Both the position numbers and the translations under genes were made by a program. Positions 8,330-16,744 of a stretch of DNA of 64,000 nt are shown piece by piece. Source of the DNA: a bacterium (GTDB lineage: Bacteria > UBP6 > UBA1177); NCBI GenBank assembly GCA_017963125.1, contig JAGCUA010000047.1:1-64000 (forward strand), written 5' to 3'. Numbering within the stretch: position 1 is the stretch's first letter; the number at the start of each line of letters is the position of its first letter. The notes beneath the pieces are model-generated. The model worked only from the letters and a program-made list of their open reading frames with translations, did not search any database and was not told the DNA's origin.

Positions 8330-8626
8330 ATGAAGGATGATTTTGGAAGAGATTTGAGATGCGAAAGCGAGGGGAAAATCTGTTACTCTAAAAAAGAGGC
8401 CGGAACCGCTATCAACGGGGCAAAACATCACGGCAACAGAGCAAAAAAGATTCCCAAGAGAATGTATCCATGTAAAGAGTGCGGTCATTATCACCTGACA
8501 AGCCAAGCCGTTTCCCACAAAAAAGACGGACATCAGGAAAAATACCGCTTCAAAAAAGAGAAACTTCGCAAGCGTGAAAACAAATATGACTGGCGCGAAG
8601 AATGCCGCCTTCTTTGTGTTGCATAG
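8330..8626 (+). CDS. Small zinc-ribbon protein, paralogue 1
   Basis: A 98-residue basic protein: CESEGKICYSKKEA...KKIPKRMYPCKECGHYHLTS. The pattern GK-x-CY...EA...A..H...KK-P-R..Y-CxxC-x(2)-HLTS is that of small Zn-binding proteins seen in phages and mobile DNA (YxCxxCgxWHLTS). Two paralogues occur at 16337 and 35149; all three end with WREE(C/Y)xLL. Start ATG 8330 follows AAGGAG. Unlike its paralogues it is preceded by the structured leader instead of the 38-bp element. Probably nucleic-acid or protein binding; role unknown. Confidence 0.75.
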   Translation: MKDDFGRDLRCESEGKICYSKKEAGTAINGAKHHGNRAKKIPKRMYPCKECGHYHLTSQAVSHKKDGHQEKYRFKKEKLRKRENKYDWREECRLLCVA

Positions 8627-8653
8627 ATAACACAAGAACCCGTATGGAATTTT

Positions 8654-8691
8654 TGTCAACTTCACCTTTGTTCACCGCTTACAGGAAGTGT
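8654..8691 (+). promoter_or_regulatory. Island element copy B (putative alternative-sigma promoter)
   Basis: TGTCAACT (8654-8661), 6 nt, TTGTTCAC (8668-8675), CGCTT (8676-8680), 7 nt, GTGT (8688-8691). It is 27 nt before the nrdG start, with an AGGAGG site between. Confidence 0.7.
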
Positions 8692-8717
8692 GAACAGTTG
8701 CTAACAGGAGGCACAGA

Positions 8718-9164
8718 ATGAAAAAGACCATCAGAGTTGCTGCTATTAAAGAAGATTCTTTAGGTGACGGTCCGGGATGCAGAACCGTCCTTTTTCTGCA
8801 AGGATGCGATATTCATTGCGACGGATGCCACAACCCGAGCACGTGGAACCCTGACGGAGGCACAGAATACGAGATCAGTGATCTGTGCTCTGAAATCAGA
8901 GCTAAAAGCTGCCGCAAAAAACTGACGATCAGCGGAGGAGAACCTTTGCTGCAAAAGGATGCTGTTCTCGAACTCTGCAAAGCTCTGCAGGATTTTGATA
9001 TATGTCTTTACACTGGACACGATTTTAAAGAGATTCCCGAAGCACTGCGGAAATACCTTAGTTACGTAAAATTCGGTCCGTTTAAGAAAGAATTATTAAT
9101 TCATACCCAAGCGTACTACGGTTCTTCAAATCAAACATTCAGAGAGGTAAAAAAAGATGCTTAA
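8718..9164 (+). CDS. nrdG: Anaerobic ribonucleotide reductase activating protein
   Basis: A 148-residue radical SAM protein with the NrdG cluster motif CDIHCDGCHN (CX3CX2C), LTISGGEPLLQ, and the SLGDGPGCRTVLFLQGC opening. It uses S-adenosylmethionine and a 4Fe-4S cluster to generate the glycyl radical on NrdD. Its stop codon overlaps the nrdD start. Unusually, the pair is placed under the island element B and not with housekeeping genes, so it may be an extra, stress- or phage-induced copy. Confidence 0.93.
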   Translation: MKKTIRVAAIKEDSLGDGPGCRTVLFLQGCDIHCDGCHNPSTWNPDGGTEYEISDLCSEIRAKSCRKKLTISGGEPLLQKDAVLELCKALQDFDICLYTGHDFKEIPEALRKYLSYVKFGPFKKELLIHTQAYYGSSNQTFREVKKDA

Positions 9165-10851
9165 TCAGAACAAAAACGACAATGCGGCAAACCGCAAAAG
9201 CTACATCGGAGCAAATTACAACATCGGAGAAGAAGCGGTAAAAGAGAATGTTCTTGCTTCGCTTCCGAAAGAATTGGCGGAACTTCACAGGCAGGGCTAT
9301 ATTCACATCCACGATCTTGACGCATACGGCCAGACCTACAACTGCCTGACATTCGACATTAAAAACGCTTTTCCTTATGAAAAATTCACAGGACTCGGCG
9401 AAACAAAAATCATTATCGGTGTTTTTGATTTTATAAAAGAAATCTTTGCAAAAATGGGAAACGAGCAGGCAGGCGGAATGGCATTCGCGAATTTTGACAA
9501 AGATTTTGCGGAAATATTTACAAAACTCGGAGTATCATTCGAAAACTTTGAAGATATTTTCAGAGCATCAACAGGATCTCTCATCAAGTGGTGCAACGAC
9601 ATGCACACCAGAATGGGCCAGACCAGTTACTATGTGACGTTCAACATCGGTCTCGGAACCGATAAATTCTCCCGTTTTCTCAGTTTCACTCTCATTGACG
9701 AATTCGAAAACGCAGGAGATATGGTATACAAACCGAATATCGTCTTCAAGATTCACAAGGGCGTCAACCGCTCGAAAGGCGATCCGAATTTCGATCTGTA
9801 CGAAAAAGCTCTTCTCTGCACATCAAAGAAAATGCTTCCGACTTACCTTCTCTGCGACTGCGAAGAAGACAGAGATACAGATCCTGAAAAACTGTCGGTA
9901 ATGGGATGCAGAACAAGAGTCGTCAACGACATTTTCGGTAAAGAGGGAGCTGTCGGACGCGGCAACATCACGAACATTTCGGTCAATCTTCCCCGGCTGG
10001 CACTTGAAGTTGCCAAAAAACACCAGGCGGAGACAGGTGCAGCAAAAATCGAAGAATTGAAAAAACGCTGGCTGGAAATCGCCGGACCGACAGCCATGAT
10101 TCTGCTCGACAGATATGAAAAAACCGTTAAAGCGGACGATTCGCTCTTCCCGACAAACCACGAATATAAATTCTGGTGCGAAGATATGAACACATCCGGC
10201 TTGGAAGGAACTTTCAAACACGGAACTCTTTCGATAGGATTCATCGGCTTAAGTGAAGCCATCGAAATCCTTACCGGATTCAAATACTGGGAAAATGAAA
10301 ACGCCTACAGATACGCTCTCGATTTCGTCGCTTTCATGCGAGACTATACAGATTCCTTAACCAAAAAATATCATCTGAATTTCTCACTGCTTGCAACAAG
10401 CGGAGAATTGATCAGCGGCAGATTCACGGAGATCGACAAAACAATCTTTAACCATCCAGCACTAAAAAAAGACTTCTACACGAACTCGTTTCATGTCAAT
10501 GTTGACAGCGGACTGCCGGCACACAAGAAACTTGAAGCGGAGGGACCTTTCCACAAGTTCGCAAACGGCGGCTCCATTTCCTATATCGAACTCAAAGAAG
10601 CGCCTCTCGGCAACATTGAAGGACTTGCCGATTTAGCGGAAATAGCCATCGAGAGCGGAGTCCGCTACCTTGGATTCAATTTTCCCAAAGACACATGCAA
10701 AGACTGCGGCACTTCAGGAGTATTCGATGTCTGTCCGAAATGCGGCGGGAAAGACATTACAAGAATCAGAAGAGTTTCGGGTTATCTTGAAATTTTGGAC
10801 GGTTTTACTAAAGGCAAAAAAGCGGAAGAAAAAAACAGGAGAGCAAACTGA
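9157..10851 (+). CDS. nrdD: Anaerobic ribonucleoside-triphosphate reductase
   Basis: A 564-residue glycyl-radical enzyme that reduces NTPs to dNTPs without oxygen. Visible features are the YIHDLD-like segment (IHIHDLDAYG), ITNISVNLPRLAL, the C-terminal zinc site CKDC...CPKC (about 514-530) and the glycyl-radical loop RRVSGYL at about 537-543. It lacks an N-terminal ATP-cone, so the usual dATP/ATP activity switch is missing, as is common in shorter or phage-type NrdD. It overlaps nrdG by 8 nt and the next gene by one base. Confidence 0.93.
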   Translation: MLNQNKNDNAANRKSYIGANYNIGEEAVKENVLASLPKELAELHRQGYIHIHDLDAYGQTYNCLTFDIKNAFPYEKFTGLGETKIIIGVFDFIKEIFAKMGNEQAGGMAFANFDKDFAEIFTKLGVSFENFEDIFRASTGSLIKWCNDMHTRMGQTSYYVTFNIGLGTDKFSRFLSFTLIDEFENAGDMVYKPNIVFKIHKGVNRSKGDPNFDLYEKALLCTSKKMLPTYLLCDCEEDRDTDPEKLSVMGCRTRVVNDIFGKEGAVGRGNITNISVNLPRLALEVAKKHQAETGAAKIEELKKRWLEIAGPTAMILLDRYEKTVKADDSLFPTNHEYKFWCEDMNTSGLEGTFKHGTLSIGFIGLSEAIEILTGFKYWENENAYRYALDFVAFMRDYTDSLTKKYHLNFSLLATSGELISGRFTEIDKTIFNHPALKKDFYTNSFHVNVDSGLPAHKKLEAEGPFHKFANGGSISYIELKEAPLGNIEGLADLAEIAIESGVRYLGFNFPKDTCKDCGTSGVFDVCPKCGGKDITRIRRVSGYLEILDGFTKGKKAEEKNRRAN

Positions 10852-11417
10852 TGATTTATTACATCTCCGACCCCCACTTTAAAGACCAGAAAATCTTCGA
10901 CAAGTGCAGCAGACCTTTTGCTTCACTTGATGAAATGGAAAAATTAATTGTTGAGAAGTGGAACAAAAAGGTTAAGAATGACGATACCGTTTATGTTTTA
11001 GGCGATATCGGCAAAGACGATGATCCGTCAACTATCCTGATATTCAGCAGATTAAACGGCCGCAAACACTTGATAGTCGGTAATCACGACCATGAAATAC
11101 TGGAAGAAATTAAAAAATCCGGCATGTTTGAATCAGTCAAATTCATTGATTTGATCGAAGATTCGGGCTTCAAAGTATGTTTGTGCCACTATCCGCTGAT
11201 GGATTGGATGGAATTTAACAGAAACAGTCTGCTTGTCTACGGACACATTCACAACAAAACCGAAAAAAACGGACCGGCATACAAACAGATGAAAGATTAC
11301 TATAAAAATCTACCGGCTTATAACTGCGGAGTTGATGTCACAGATTTTGAACCTAAAACACTGGAAGAACTTATCAACCTTAAAAAGGAGAAGAAAAATG
11401 ATCCATATATCCATTGA
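10851..11417 (+). CDS. Calcineurin-like metallophosphoesterase
   Basis: A 188-residue protein with the full metallophosphoesterase set: SDPHF (DxH), GDI, GNHD, CHYP and YGHIH. Short cytosolic enzymes of this group hydrolyse phosphodiesters or phosphomonoesters, and similar ones occur in phage genomes. The ATG at 10851 shares a base with the nrdD stop, so it is translationally coupled. Given the neighbours, a nucleotide substrate is plausible but unproven. Confidence 0.85.
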   Translation: MIYYISDPHFKDQKIFDKCSRPFASLDEMEKLIVEKWNKKVKNDDTVYVLGDIGKDDDPSTILIFSRLNGRKHLIVGNHDHEILEEIKKSGMFESVKFIDLIEDSGFKVCLCHYPLMDWMEFNRNSLLVYGHIHNKTEKNGPAYKQMKDYYKNLPAYNCGVDVTDFEPKTLEELINLKKEKKNDPYIH

Positions 11418-11979
11418 AGGGATGGACGGAGTCGGAAAATCAACGGTATGTGCTTTGCTGGCAAAGAAACTCGGATACAAATTCATCGAAAAACCGCTGC
11501 ACTATCTTCTTGATGACTCTGAAAATGATATAGCGCAGTACCAGAAAGTCGCAAAACGGGTAAATTCCAATCCGGACAGAAACTTTACGGCATGGTACTA
11601 CGCATTGAACAATATCTACACCTACACACAATTCAAAGGCGAAAACATTGTCACAGACAGACACATCGTCTCGAACTACTGCTGGAGCGGCACAGAATAC
11701 AACAGCGACATCTACGATCTCGTTCTGAAAAAAATCGGAAAGCCGGCACTTACCGTTATCCTCTATGCAAAACCCGATGCGATTTTAAAACGTCTTAAAA
11801 ACCGGAATCCGGAAGACCCTGATATTGCCAAAGTGGAAAAATCTGAAAAAGCCTATGAAAAAATGATCCGATTCTGTAAAGAAAGAGAGTTTAACTACAT
11901 TGTAGTTGATTCTTCGGAAAAGACTCCGGAAGAAATCGTTGATGAAATTTTGAAAAAAGGGGATTTAAACCATGCCTAA
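11398..11979 (+). CDS. Thymidylate-kinase-like nucleotide kinase
   Basis: A 193-residue P-loop kinase: IEGMDGVGKST at residues 5-15, a DRH motif near residue 85 (VTDRHIVSNYCW), and a lid-region RLKNRNPEDP. These features fit the thymidylate kinase/deoxynucleoside kinase group. ATG 11398 is chosen because AAGGAG lies 8 nt upstream; it overlaps the phosphoesterase gene by 20 nt. Viperin genes in animals sit beside CMPK2, and this kinase shares a regulatory element with the viperin locus, so it could feed nucleotides to viperin. Substrate base cannot be told from sequence. Confidence 0.8.
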   Translation: MIHISIEGMDGVGKSTVCALLAKKLGYKFIEKPLHYLLDDSENDIAQYQKVAKRVNSNPDRNFTAWYYALNNIYTYTQFKGENIVTDRHIVSNYCWSGTEYNSDIYDLVLKKIGKPALTVILYAKPDAILKRLKNRNPEDPDIAKVEKSEKAYEKMIRFCKEREFNYIVVDSSEKTPEEIVDEILKKGDLNHA

Positions 11980-14431
11980 ATACTCAATTCAGGAAATAAA
12001 TTCCATCGCAAAAGATATGAAATACGAAGCTCTTTACTGGGCTTTGGGGTTTGAAAAAAAAGACTCCGGCATTTTTCAGAAACAGTATGCAAAAGATCGT
12101 TACGGAGAAATTGATTCAGAAAAACAATCCGCACGTTTTGACGGAATAGACAAAACTATCCCGCTGAACACTCACGAATCTTTTGTTGTGATTGAATGTC
12201 TGGATAAACTTCTCTCCATGGGCTATGAGCCGGAAGAAATTTCAGTGTTTCCTGACGACACCGGATCTGATATTTGCTGCAAAGGACTGCAAATAAAGTG
12301 TTTTGAATGGAATCATATCGAAAATATTGATAAAACGCCTGCCAATCACGAAAACAAATTCATCAATTATCAGTCAAGGCTCGTGAGCGGACTTATCGAG
12401 CGGGAATATTTTGTAAAAAATCACGAAAACGAACTCTATACTTCAGGCATTTTTGAACTAGACAAAAAAGCAGAAGAATACTGTCTTATCAATCCTAAAG
12501 CTGTTAAATCAAAGGATTTTATCATCAAAGGAACAAAAGTTCTGGAACATACCGGTCACCAGAAAAACGTCGTTGTTCCCGACGGAGTAACAGATCTTGC
12601 ATCATGTCTTTTCTGGGACAATCAGGAAATAGAAGAAGTGATTCTTCCGGAATCCTTGATAAATATTGGCGGAGATACCTTCTATAACTGCCGGAATCTG
12701 CGGAAAGTGAACATTCCTGCCAAAGTAAAAATTATGGGCAACAATCCTTTCGCAGGATGTCCCACGGCAGAAATCATAAATAATTCAAGCAACTTCCAAA
12801 TGGAAGACGGGGTTTTGTACGACAGAAATTTCTCCAAACTCATATACTATCCAATATCCAGAAAAGAAAAATCCTACCAAATAAAATCCGGCACAAAGAT
12901 CGTAGGCAAACACGCCTTTTTTCTGTGCAGCAACCTTATTGAACTTACTATTCCTGAATCTGTAATAAAATTGGAAAACAACCCTTTTTCAGGCTGCGAC
13001 AAATTAAGTATCGACAACAGATCAGCTTCATACAAAATCATTGACAAGGTTATTTACGACAGAGAACTTTCGTCGGTAATAGGATGCCTGAATTCCATAA
13101 AAACACAGGAACTGCGCCTTGAAAAAGTAAAGAAAATATGCCGGAACTCTTTCTGGAACTGCAAAGGGATCAAAAAAATCATTTTACCAGAAACCTTGGA
13201 AACTATCGGCTACAATCCGTTTGTCGCCTGCTCTGAAATCGAATTCGTATCAGAATCGGAAAATTTCGTGGTCGAAAACGGTCTCCTTCTTTCAAAAGAC
13301 AGAACCAAACTGATCTGCTGTCCGGCAAAATCCGCCATTGGAGAAATTCATATTCCGGACAGTGTCACGAATCTGGAGCGTGGAGCATTTTCGGGATGCG
13401 GCGAAATGACATCGATAAACCTTCACAATGTTTCCATCATAGGCAAAAGCTGCTTTACGAACTGCGATTCCCTGAAAACCGTTTACTGTTCCGATCTTGT
13501 TGCCTATATCGGGGAGTGGGCTTTCGCTCATTGCAGAAACTTGTCGGAAATTTCAGTTTTCCAAGAGTGTTTCATCGACAAAAATGTTGTTTCCAACACT
13601 CCTGCAAAAATTACTTTCAGAAACATCCGTTCAAATTATGTGATCGAATCAGACAACCTTTTTACGCTGAAATCCATGATAAAAAACTATGAAGGCAAAA
13701 TCAAAGCGATACTGATTGACCCGCCTTACAATTCACATATAGACTACATCGGTTATAAAGACGAATACGAGGGCTCAGGATACGAAAAATTTATGGAAGA
13801 ACGCATCGAACTTAGTAAAACACTGCTTTCAGAAGACGGTTTTCTGGTTATAAACATTGATGAGAACGGATTGGACGACATCGTAAAAGTATGCAAACGA
13901 AATTTCGGCGAAAAGCATGTCTCTGTCAAAAAATGGAAGAAAAAACACGAGTTTTTTGATGCCAACAGAGTCGTTTTAAATCCTAACAAAGTCCAGACCG
14001 ATTTTGAATTTATCGTTTTTGCCAAAAAATCGGAAAAATCGGTTTTTAACAACATCATGCAGCCCTATATTGAAAACGGTGTTTTGCGCGAAAAGCCGTC
14101 GTCACTTCCTGAAATTTTTGATTGTTTCGGTACAACATCGTCCGCAAAAGATGAAATAGAGGAAATTTTTGGCAGGAGAGATTATTTTTCGACACCTAAA
14201 CCTGTAAAATTATTGAAAGAACTTATTCGTGCCACAACAAACAGGGATTCCATAGTTATAGACTTTTTCGCAGGAAGCGGAACTACAGGACATGCAGTTT
14301 TTGAACTCAACAGAGAAGACCGCGGAAGCAGAAAATTCATTCTCGTTTCGAACAGCGAATCCGATATTTGCAGAAATGTCACAATGAAACGGATGGATAG
14401 CATCGGCGTAGAATACACTGCATTATGTTGA
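11972..14431 (+). CDS. Fusion: N-terminal nuclease-like region, BspA-type leucine-rich repeats, DNA methylase
   Basis: An 819-residue fusion. Residues 1-150 contain VVIECLDKLLSMGY and D100...QIK (107-109), which loosely resembles a PD-(D/E)XK fold. Residues about 175-545 are BspA-like LRR repeats (ESLINIGGDTFYNCRNLRKVNIP and similar). From about 560 there is an amino-DNA methylase with DPPYNSHIDYIGYKDEY (about 582) and FFAGSGTTGHAVFELN near the C-terminus, an order typical of type III Mod-like N6-adenine/N4-cytosine enzymes. Overlaps the kinase gene by 8 nt. Repeats may supply target recognition or protein binding. No separate restriction subunit is adjacent. Confidence 0.8.
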   Translation: MPKYSIQEINSIAKDMKYEALYWALGFEKKDSGIFQKQYAKDRYGEIDSEKQSARFDGIDKTIPLNTHESFVVIECLDKLLSMGYEPEEISVFPDDTGSDICCKGLQIKCFEWNHIENIDKTPANHENKFINYQSRLVSGLIEREYFVKNHENELYTSGIFELDKKAEEYCLINPKAVKSKDFIIKGTKVLEHTGHQKNVVVPDGVTDLASCLFWDNQEIEEVILPESLINIGGDTFYNCRNLRKVNIPAKVKIMGNNPFAGCPTAEIINNSSNFQMEDGVLYDRNFSKLIYYPISRKEKSYQIKSGTKIVGKHAFFLCSNLIELTIPESVIKLENNPFSGCDKLSIDNRSASYKIIDKVIYDRELSSVIGCLNSIKTQELRLEKVKKICRNSFWNCKGIKKIILPETLETIGYNPFVACSEIEFVSESENFVVENGLLLSKDRTKLICCPAKSAIGEIHIPDSVTNLERGAFSGCGEMTSINLHNVSIIGKSCFTNCDSLKTVYCSDLVAYIGEWAFAHCRNLSEISVFQECFIDKNVVSNTPAKITFRNIRSNYVIESDNLFTLKSMIKNYEGKIKAILIDPPYNSHIDYIGYKDEYEGSGYEKFMEERIELSKTLLSEDGFLVINIDENGLDDIVKVCKRNFGEKHVSVKKWKKKHEFFDANRVVLNPNKVQTDFEFIVFAKKSEKSVFNNIMQPYIENGVLREKPSSLPEIFDCFGTTSSAKDEIEEIFGRRDYFSTPKPVKLLKELIRATTNRDSIVIDFFAGSGTTGHAVFELNREDRGSRKFILVSNSESDICRNVTMKRMDSIGVEYTALC

Positions 14432-14445
14432 CTCCAGTTATAACT

Positions 14446-16020
14446 CTATATTCTGGTTTTTTTGATGCATTCGAGCAGATATTTGCAGCAGTCGATGGTT
14501 TTTCCCTTATATTCCTCTTTCAGAAGCTCATCATTGTTATGCTGATATTTATTCCTTGCCTTTTTCAAATGACCTGTCGCTTCTTTAAATTTGTCGTGTT
14601 CTTCAAATATTTCTCTTAAATTCAGATTAAAATACTCCAATTCACACAATAAAAACAAACCTCTGGTATATATCGCTTCAAGAATGGTGATCTCTGCGTC
14701 AGGTTTCATACACCCTGAATCCAGTTCCTGCTCATTCTTCATCTTATCTTTCAGCTTTATTGCTTCTTCTAAACAATAGGAAAGAGAGTATTCCTCCATT
14801 GTGTAAGTTTTACCCGTACTTTTATCAGTAAAAGGCTTGGCGTTTTTTCTCGGAATGTCGTTTGGATAGAAATACTTCTGCATTTTCTGCCGAGTCTTTT
14901 CAGAGATTTTCAAAATATATTTGTCAGCGATCCTGTTTTCCCAATCTTCTTCGGAATATACCCTTTTCAATCGGTATTTCAGAATCTTTCTCATTCCAGT
15001 CTCAGTATCATGCCAGAGCGGAAAGAAATTGATATCCCGTTCTTTCATTTTCATATATTCATATAGTTTTCCTGAGATAATTTTCGGATTTTTTCTGTCA
15101 TCAAGAATTCCGTAATCATATAAAGTGTCAATATCGATCTGAGTGCACTTTTCATCCATAGGACCGAAGACTATCTGATAGAGCTTGTTCTTCAGCTCTT
15201 CGCCCAGCAAATTAAGTATTGCCTCAAATTCAGGATATATAATTTTTGCTTTTTCCCTGAATATTGTCTCCATATCCGCAGTTTTGCCATCGTCTTTTGC
15301 CGCTTTATATTCGGCCAGAATAATATCTGACCAGTATGGATGACCTCCGGCAAAGCATTTAAGGAGAGCACGCTCTTCATCATTCAGTTCAATACCTAAA
15401 GTTGAGTTGTAACGATAATAATTAACAAGCTCTTTATCGGAAAATCCGCGTAAATACAGCAAGTTATCCCCAATAAAGTCCAATTCTTTTATCGGGAGTT
15501 CTGAGACAAAAACAAATGAAACACCATATTTTTCGGGATTTGTTAGCAACTCTTTGAAAACAGCAAAAACTCCTGAATAACTCGCCAATAATTCAGATGA
15601 GTTATAAAATTCATCGACAACACAGACCACTCTTCTTTTATAACTATTCATTATCTTAAAAAATTCACACAAAGTGAGATATCCGCCTTTTCCTATACTC
15701 TCGTTTTGGATTTTTTCATTTAGTTGAAGCAGCTTGCTGGAGTAAACCCATGAATCTGAATCCCTCGAAATAACTTTACAAATTGCTCCTATAATATTTT
15801 TGAAAAGATCATCCGCGGAATCAAATACCTTTGCAGATATGTTGGCAACAACAACATTTTTTTGATAATATTCATCGGTTTTAGTCTCAAAAACATTGTA
15901 AACAAGTGAGGATTTTCCAATTTTCGGCATTCCTACCAAATTTACGGAACGACCGTTTTTAATGGTTTGCTTAAGTAATTTCTGCTCTACTTCTTTTCTT
16001 TGGATATAAATCTTTTCCAT
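14446..16020 (-). CDS. P-loop ATPase with C-terminal HEPN-like RNase motif
   Basis: A 524-residue protein when started at ATG 16020 (GGAAG upstream); an in-frame TTG start at 16056 is possible. Walker A is GMPKIGKS (30-37), and Walker B is VVCVVDEFYN near residue 150, as in AAA/STAND-type ATPases. The C-terminal part ends with KKARNKYQHNND, where R489 and H494 form the Rx4H motif of HEPN ribonucleases, in a helical context like Swt1-type HEPN domains. I infer an infection-triggered RNase switched by the ATPase. It is transcribed against the rest of the island, converges on the methylase gene, and forms an operon with the membrane peptide at 16072. Confidence 0.7.
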   Translation of the reverse strand: MEKIYIQRKEVEQKLLKQTIKNGRSVNLVGMPKIGKSSLVYNVFETKTDEYYQKNVVVANISAKVFDSADDLFKNIIGAICKVISRDSDSWVYSSKLLQLNEKIQNESIGKGGYLTLCEFFKIMNSYKRRVVCVVDEFYNSSELLASYSGVFAVFKELLTNPEKYGVSFVFVSELPIKELDFIGDNLLYLRGFSDKELVNYYRYNSTLGIELNDEERALLKCFAGGHPYWSDIILAEYKAAKDDGKTADMETIFREKAKIIYPEFEAILNLLGEELKNKLYQIVFGPMDEKCTQIDIDTLYDYGILDDRKNPKIISGKLYEYMKMKERDINFFPLWHDTETGMRKILKYRLKRVYSEEDWENRIADKYILKISEKTRQKMQKYFYPNDIPRKNAKPFTDKSTGKTYTMEEYSLSYCLEEAIKLKDKMKNEQELDSGCMKPDAEITILEAIYTRGLFLLCELEYFNLNLREIFEEHDKFKEATGHLKKARNKYQHNNDELLKEEYKGKTIDCCKYLLECIKKTRI

Positions 16021-16071
16021 CCGATTTTCTTCCGGAATGGAAACATTTTCCGGCAATTGCTTTTTACGGTA

Positions 16072-16197
16072 TTATGATTTTTTCTCGAACAGGCGTCCCA
16101 AAAAAAATACAATAATAGCAGATATGACAGCAGCAGCTATGCCGAAAAAAATTCCGGAACCGCCTTTACTGTTCCCAATTTTTTTCCGTTCCGCCAT
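16072..16197 (-). CDS. 41-residue single-pass membrane peptide
   Basis: On the minus strand, ATG at 16197 follows GGGAG with a 6-nt gap. The product is MAERKKIGNSKGGSG, then a hydrophobic segment FFGIAAAVISAIIVFFLG, then RLFEKKS. One transmembrane helix is clear. It ends 51 nt before the ATPase-HEPN gene, so both likely share one transcript. It may be a membrane effector or anchor for that ATPase. Confidence 0.6.
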   Translation of the reverse strand: MAERKKIGNSKGGSGIFFGIAAAVISAIIVFFLGRLFEKKS

Positions 16198-16263
16198 TGA
16201 ATTCTCCCACACCTAGAACCAAAGCGGGAAAATATAAACAATCCGAAAAAAATCTCAAAAATA

Positions 16264-16301
16264 TGTCAACTTCCCCGTTTTTCGCCGCTTATACTTCGTG
16301 T
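16264..16301 (+). promoter_or_regulatory. Island element copy C (putative alternative-sigma promoter)
   Basis: TGTCAACT (16264-16271), 6 nt, TTTTTCGC (16278-16285), CGCTT (16286-16290), 7 nt, GTGT (16298-16301). It is 36 nt before zinc-ribbon protein 2. Confidence 0.7.
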
Positions 16302-16336
16302 AAGACGTTTGATTGACAACAAAACACGGAGGCGAC

Positions 16337-16630
16337 ATGAAAGACGAATTTGAAAGAGACATCAGATGTGAAATCGAAGGCAAAATCTGCTACACGGAAA
16401 GAGAAGCTAACGAAGCACTCAAAAATGCCAGACATCACGGTATCAGAGCAAAAAAGACCCCCAAAAGAAAGTATTTCTGCAAAGAGTGCGGATGCTTCCA
16501 TCTGACAAGCCAGAAATCCGAGAAAGAGAGCTGTTCAAAGCGCAATTACGATATGAAGCGGAATAAAATTAAAGCTTTCGAATTCAAAAAACTCTGGCGC
16601 GAAGAATATTCTCTCTTACTGTCAGCCTAA
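16337..16630 (+). CDS. Small zinc-ribbon protein, paralogue 2
   Basis: A 97-residue paralogue of the proteins at 8330 and 35149: CEIEGKICYTEREAN...KKTPKRKYFCKECGCFHLTSQ and C-terminal WREEYSLLLSA. ATG 16337 is preceded by GGAGGCGAC. It is the first gene after element C and precedes the RavA-like gene. Likely Zn-binding; function unknown. Confidence 0.75.
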   Translation: MKDEFERDIRCEIEGKICYTEREANEALKNARHHGIRAKKTPKRKYFCKECGCFHLTSQKSEKESCSKRNYDMKRNKIKAFEFKKLWREEYSLLLSA

Positions 16631-16744
16631 CAAGAAAAAGCCTTTCTTTCCACAAATCCCTTCCTGCTTCCGAAAAATTTGCCATAAATCTCCAACTTTC
16701 TAAAATATTTCGGTTTTTTGAAACAAATTTCAGCGGAGGAACTC

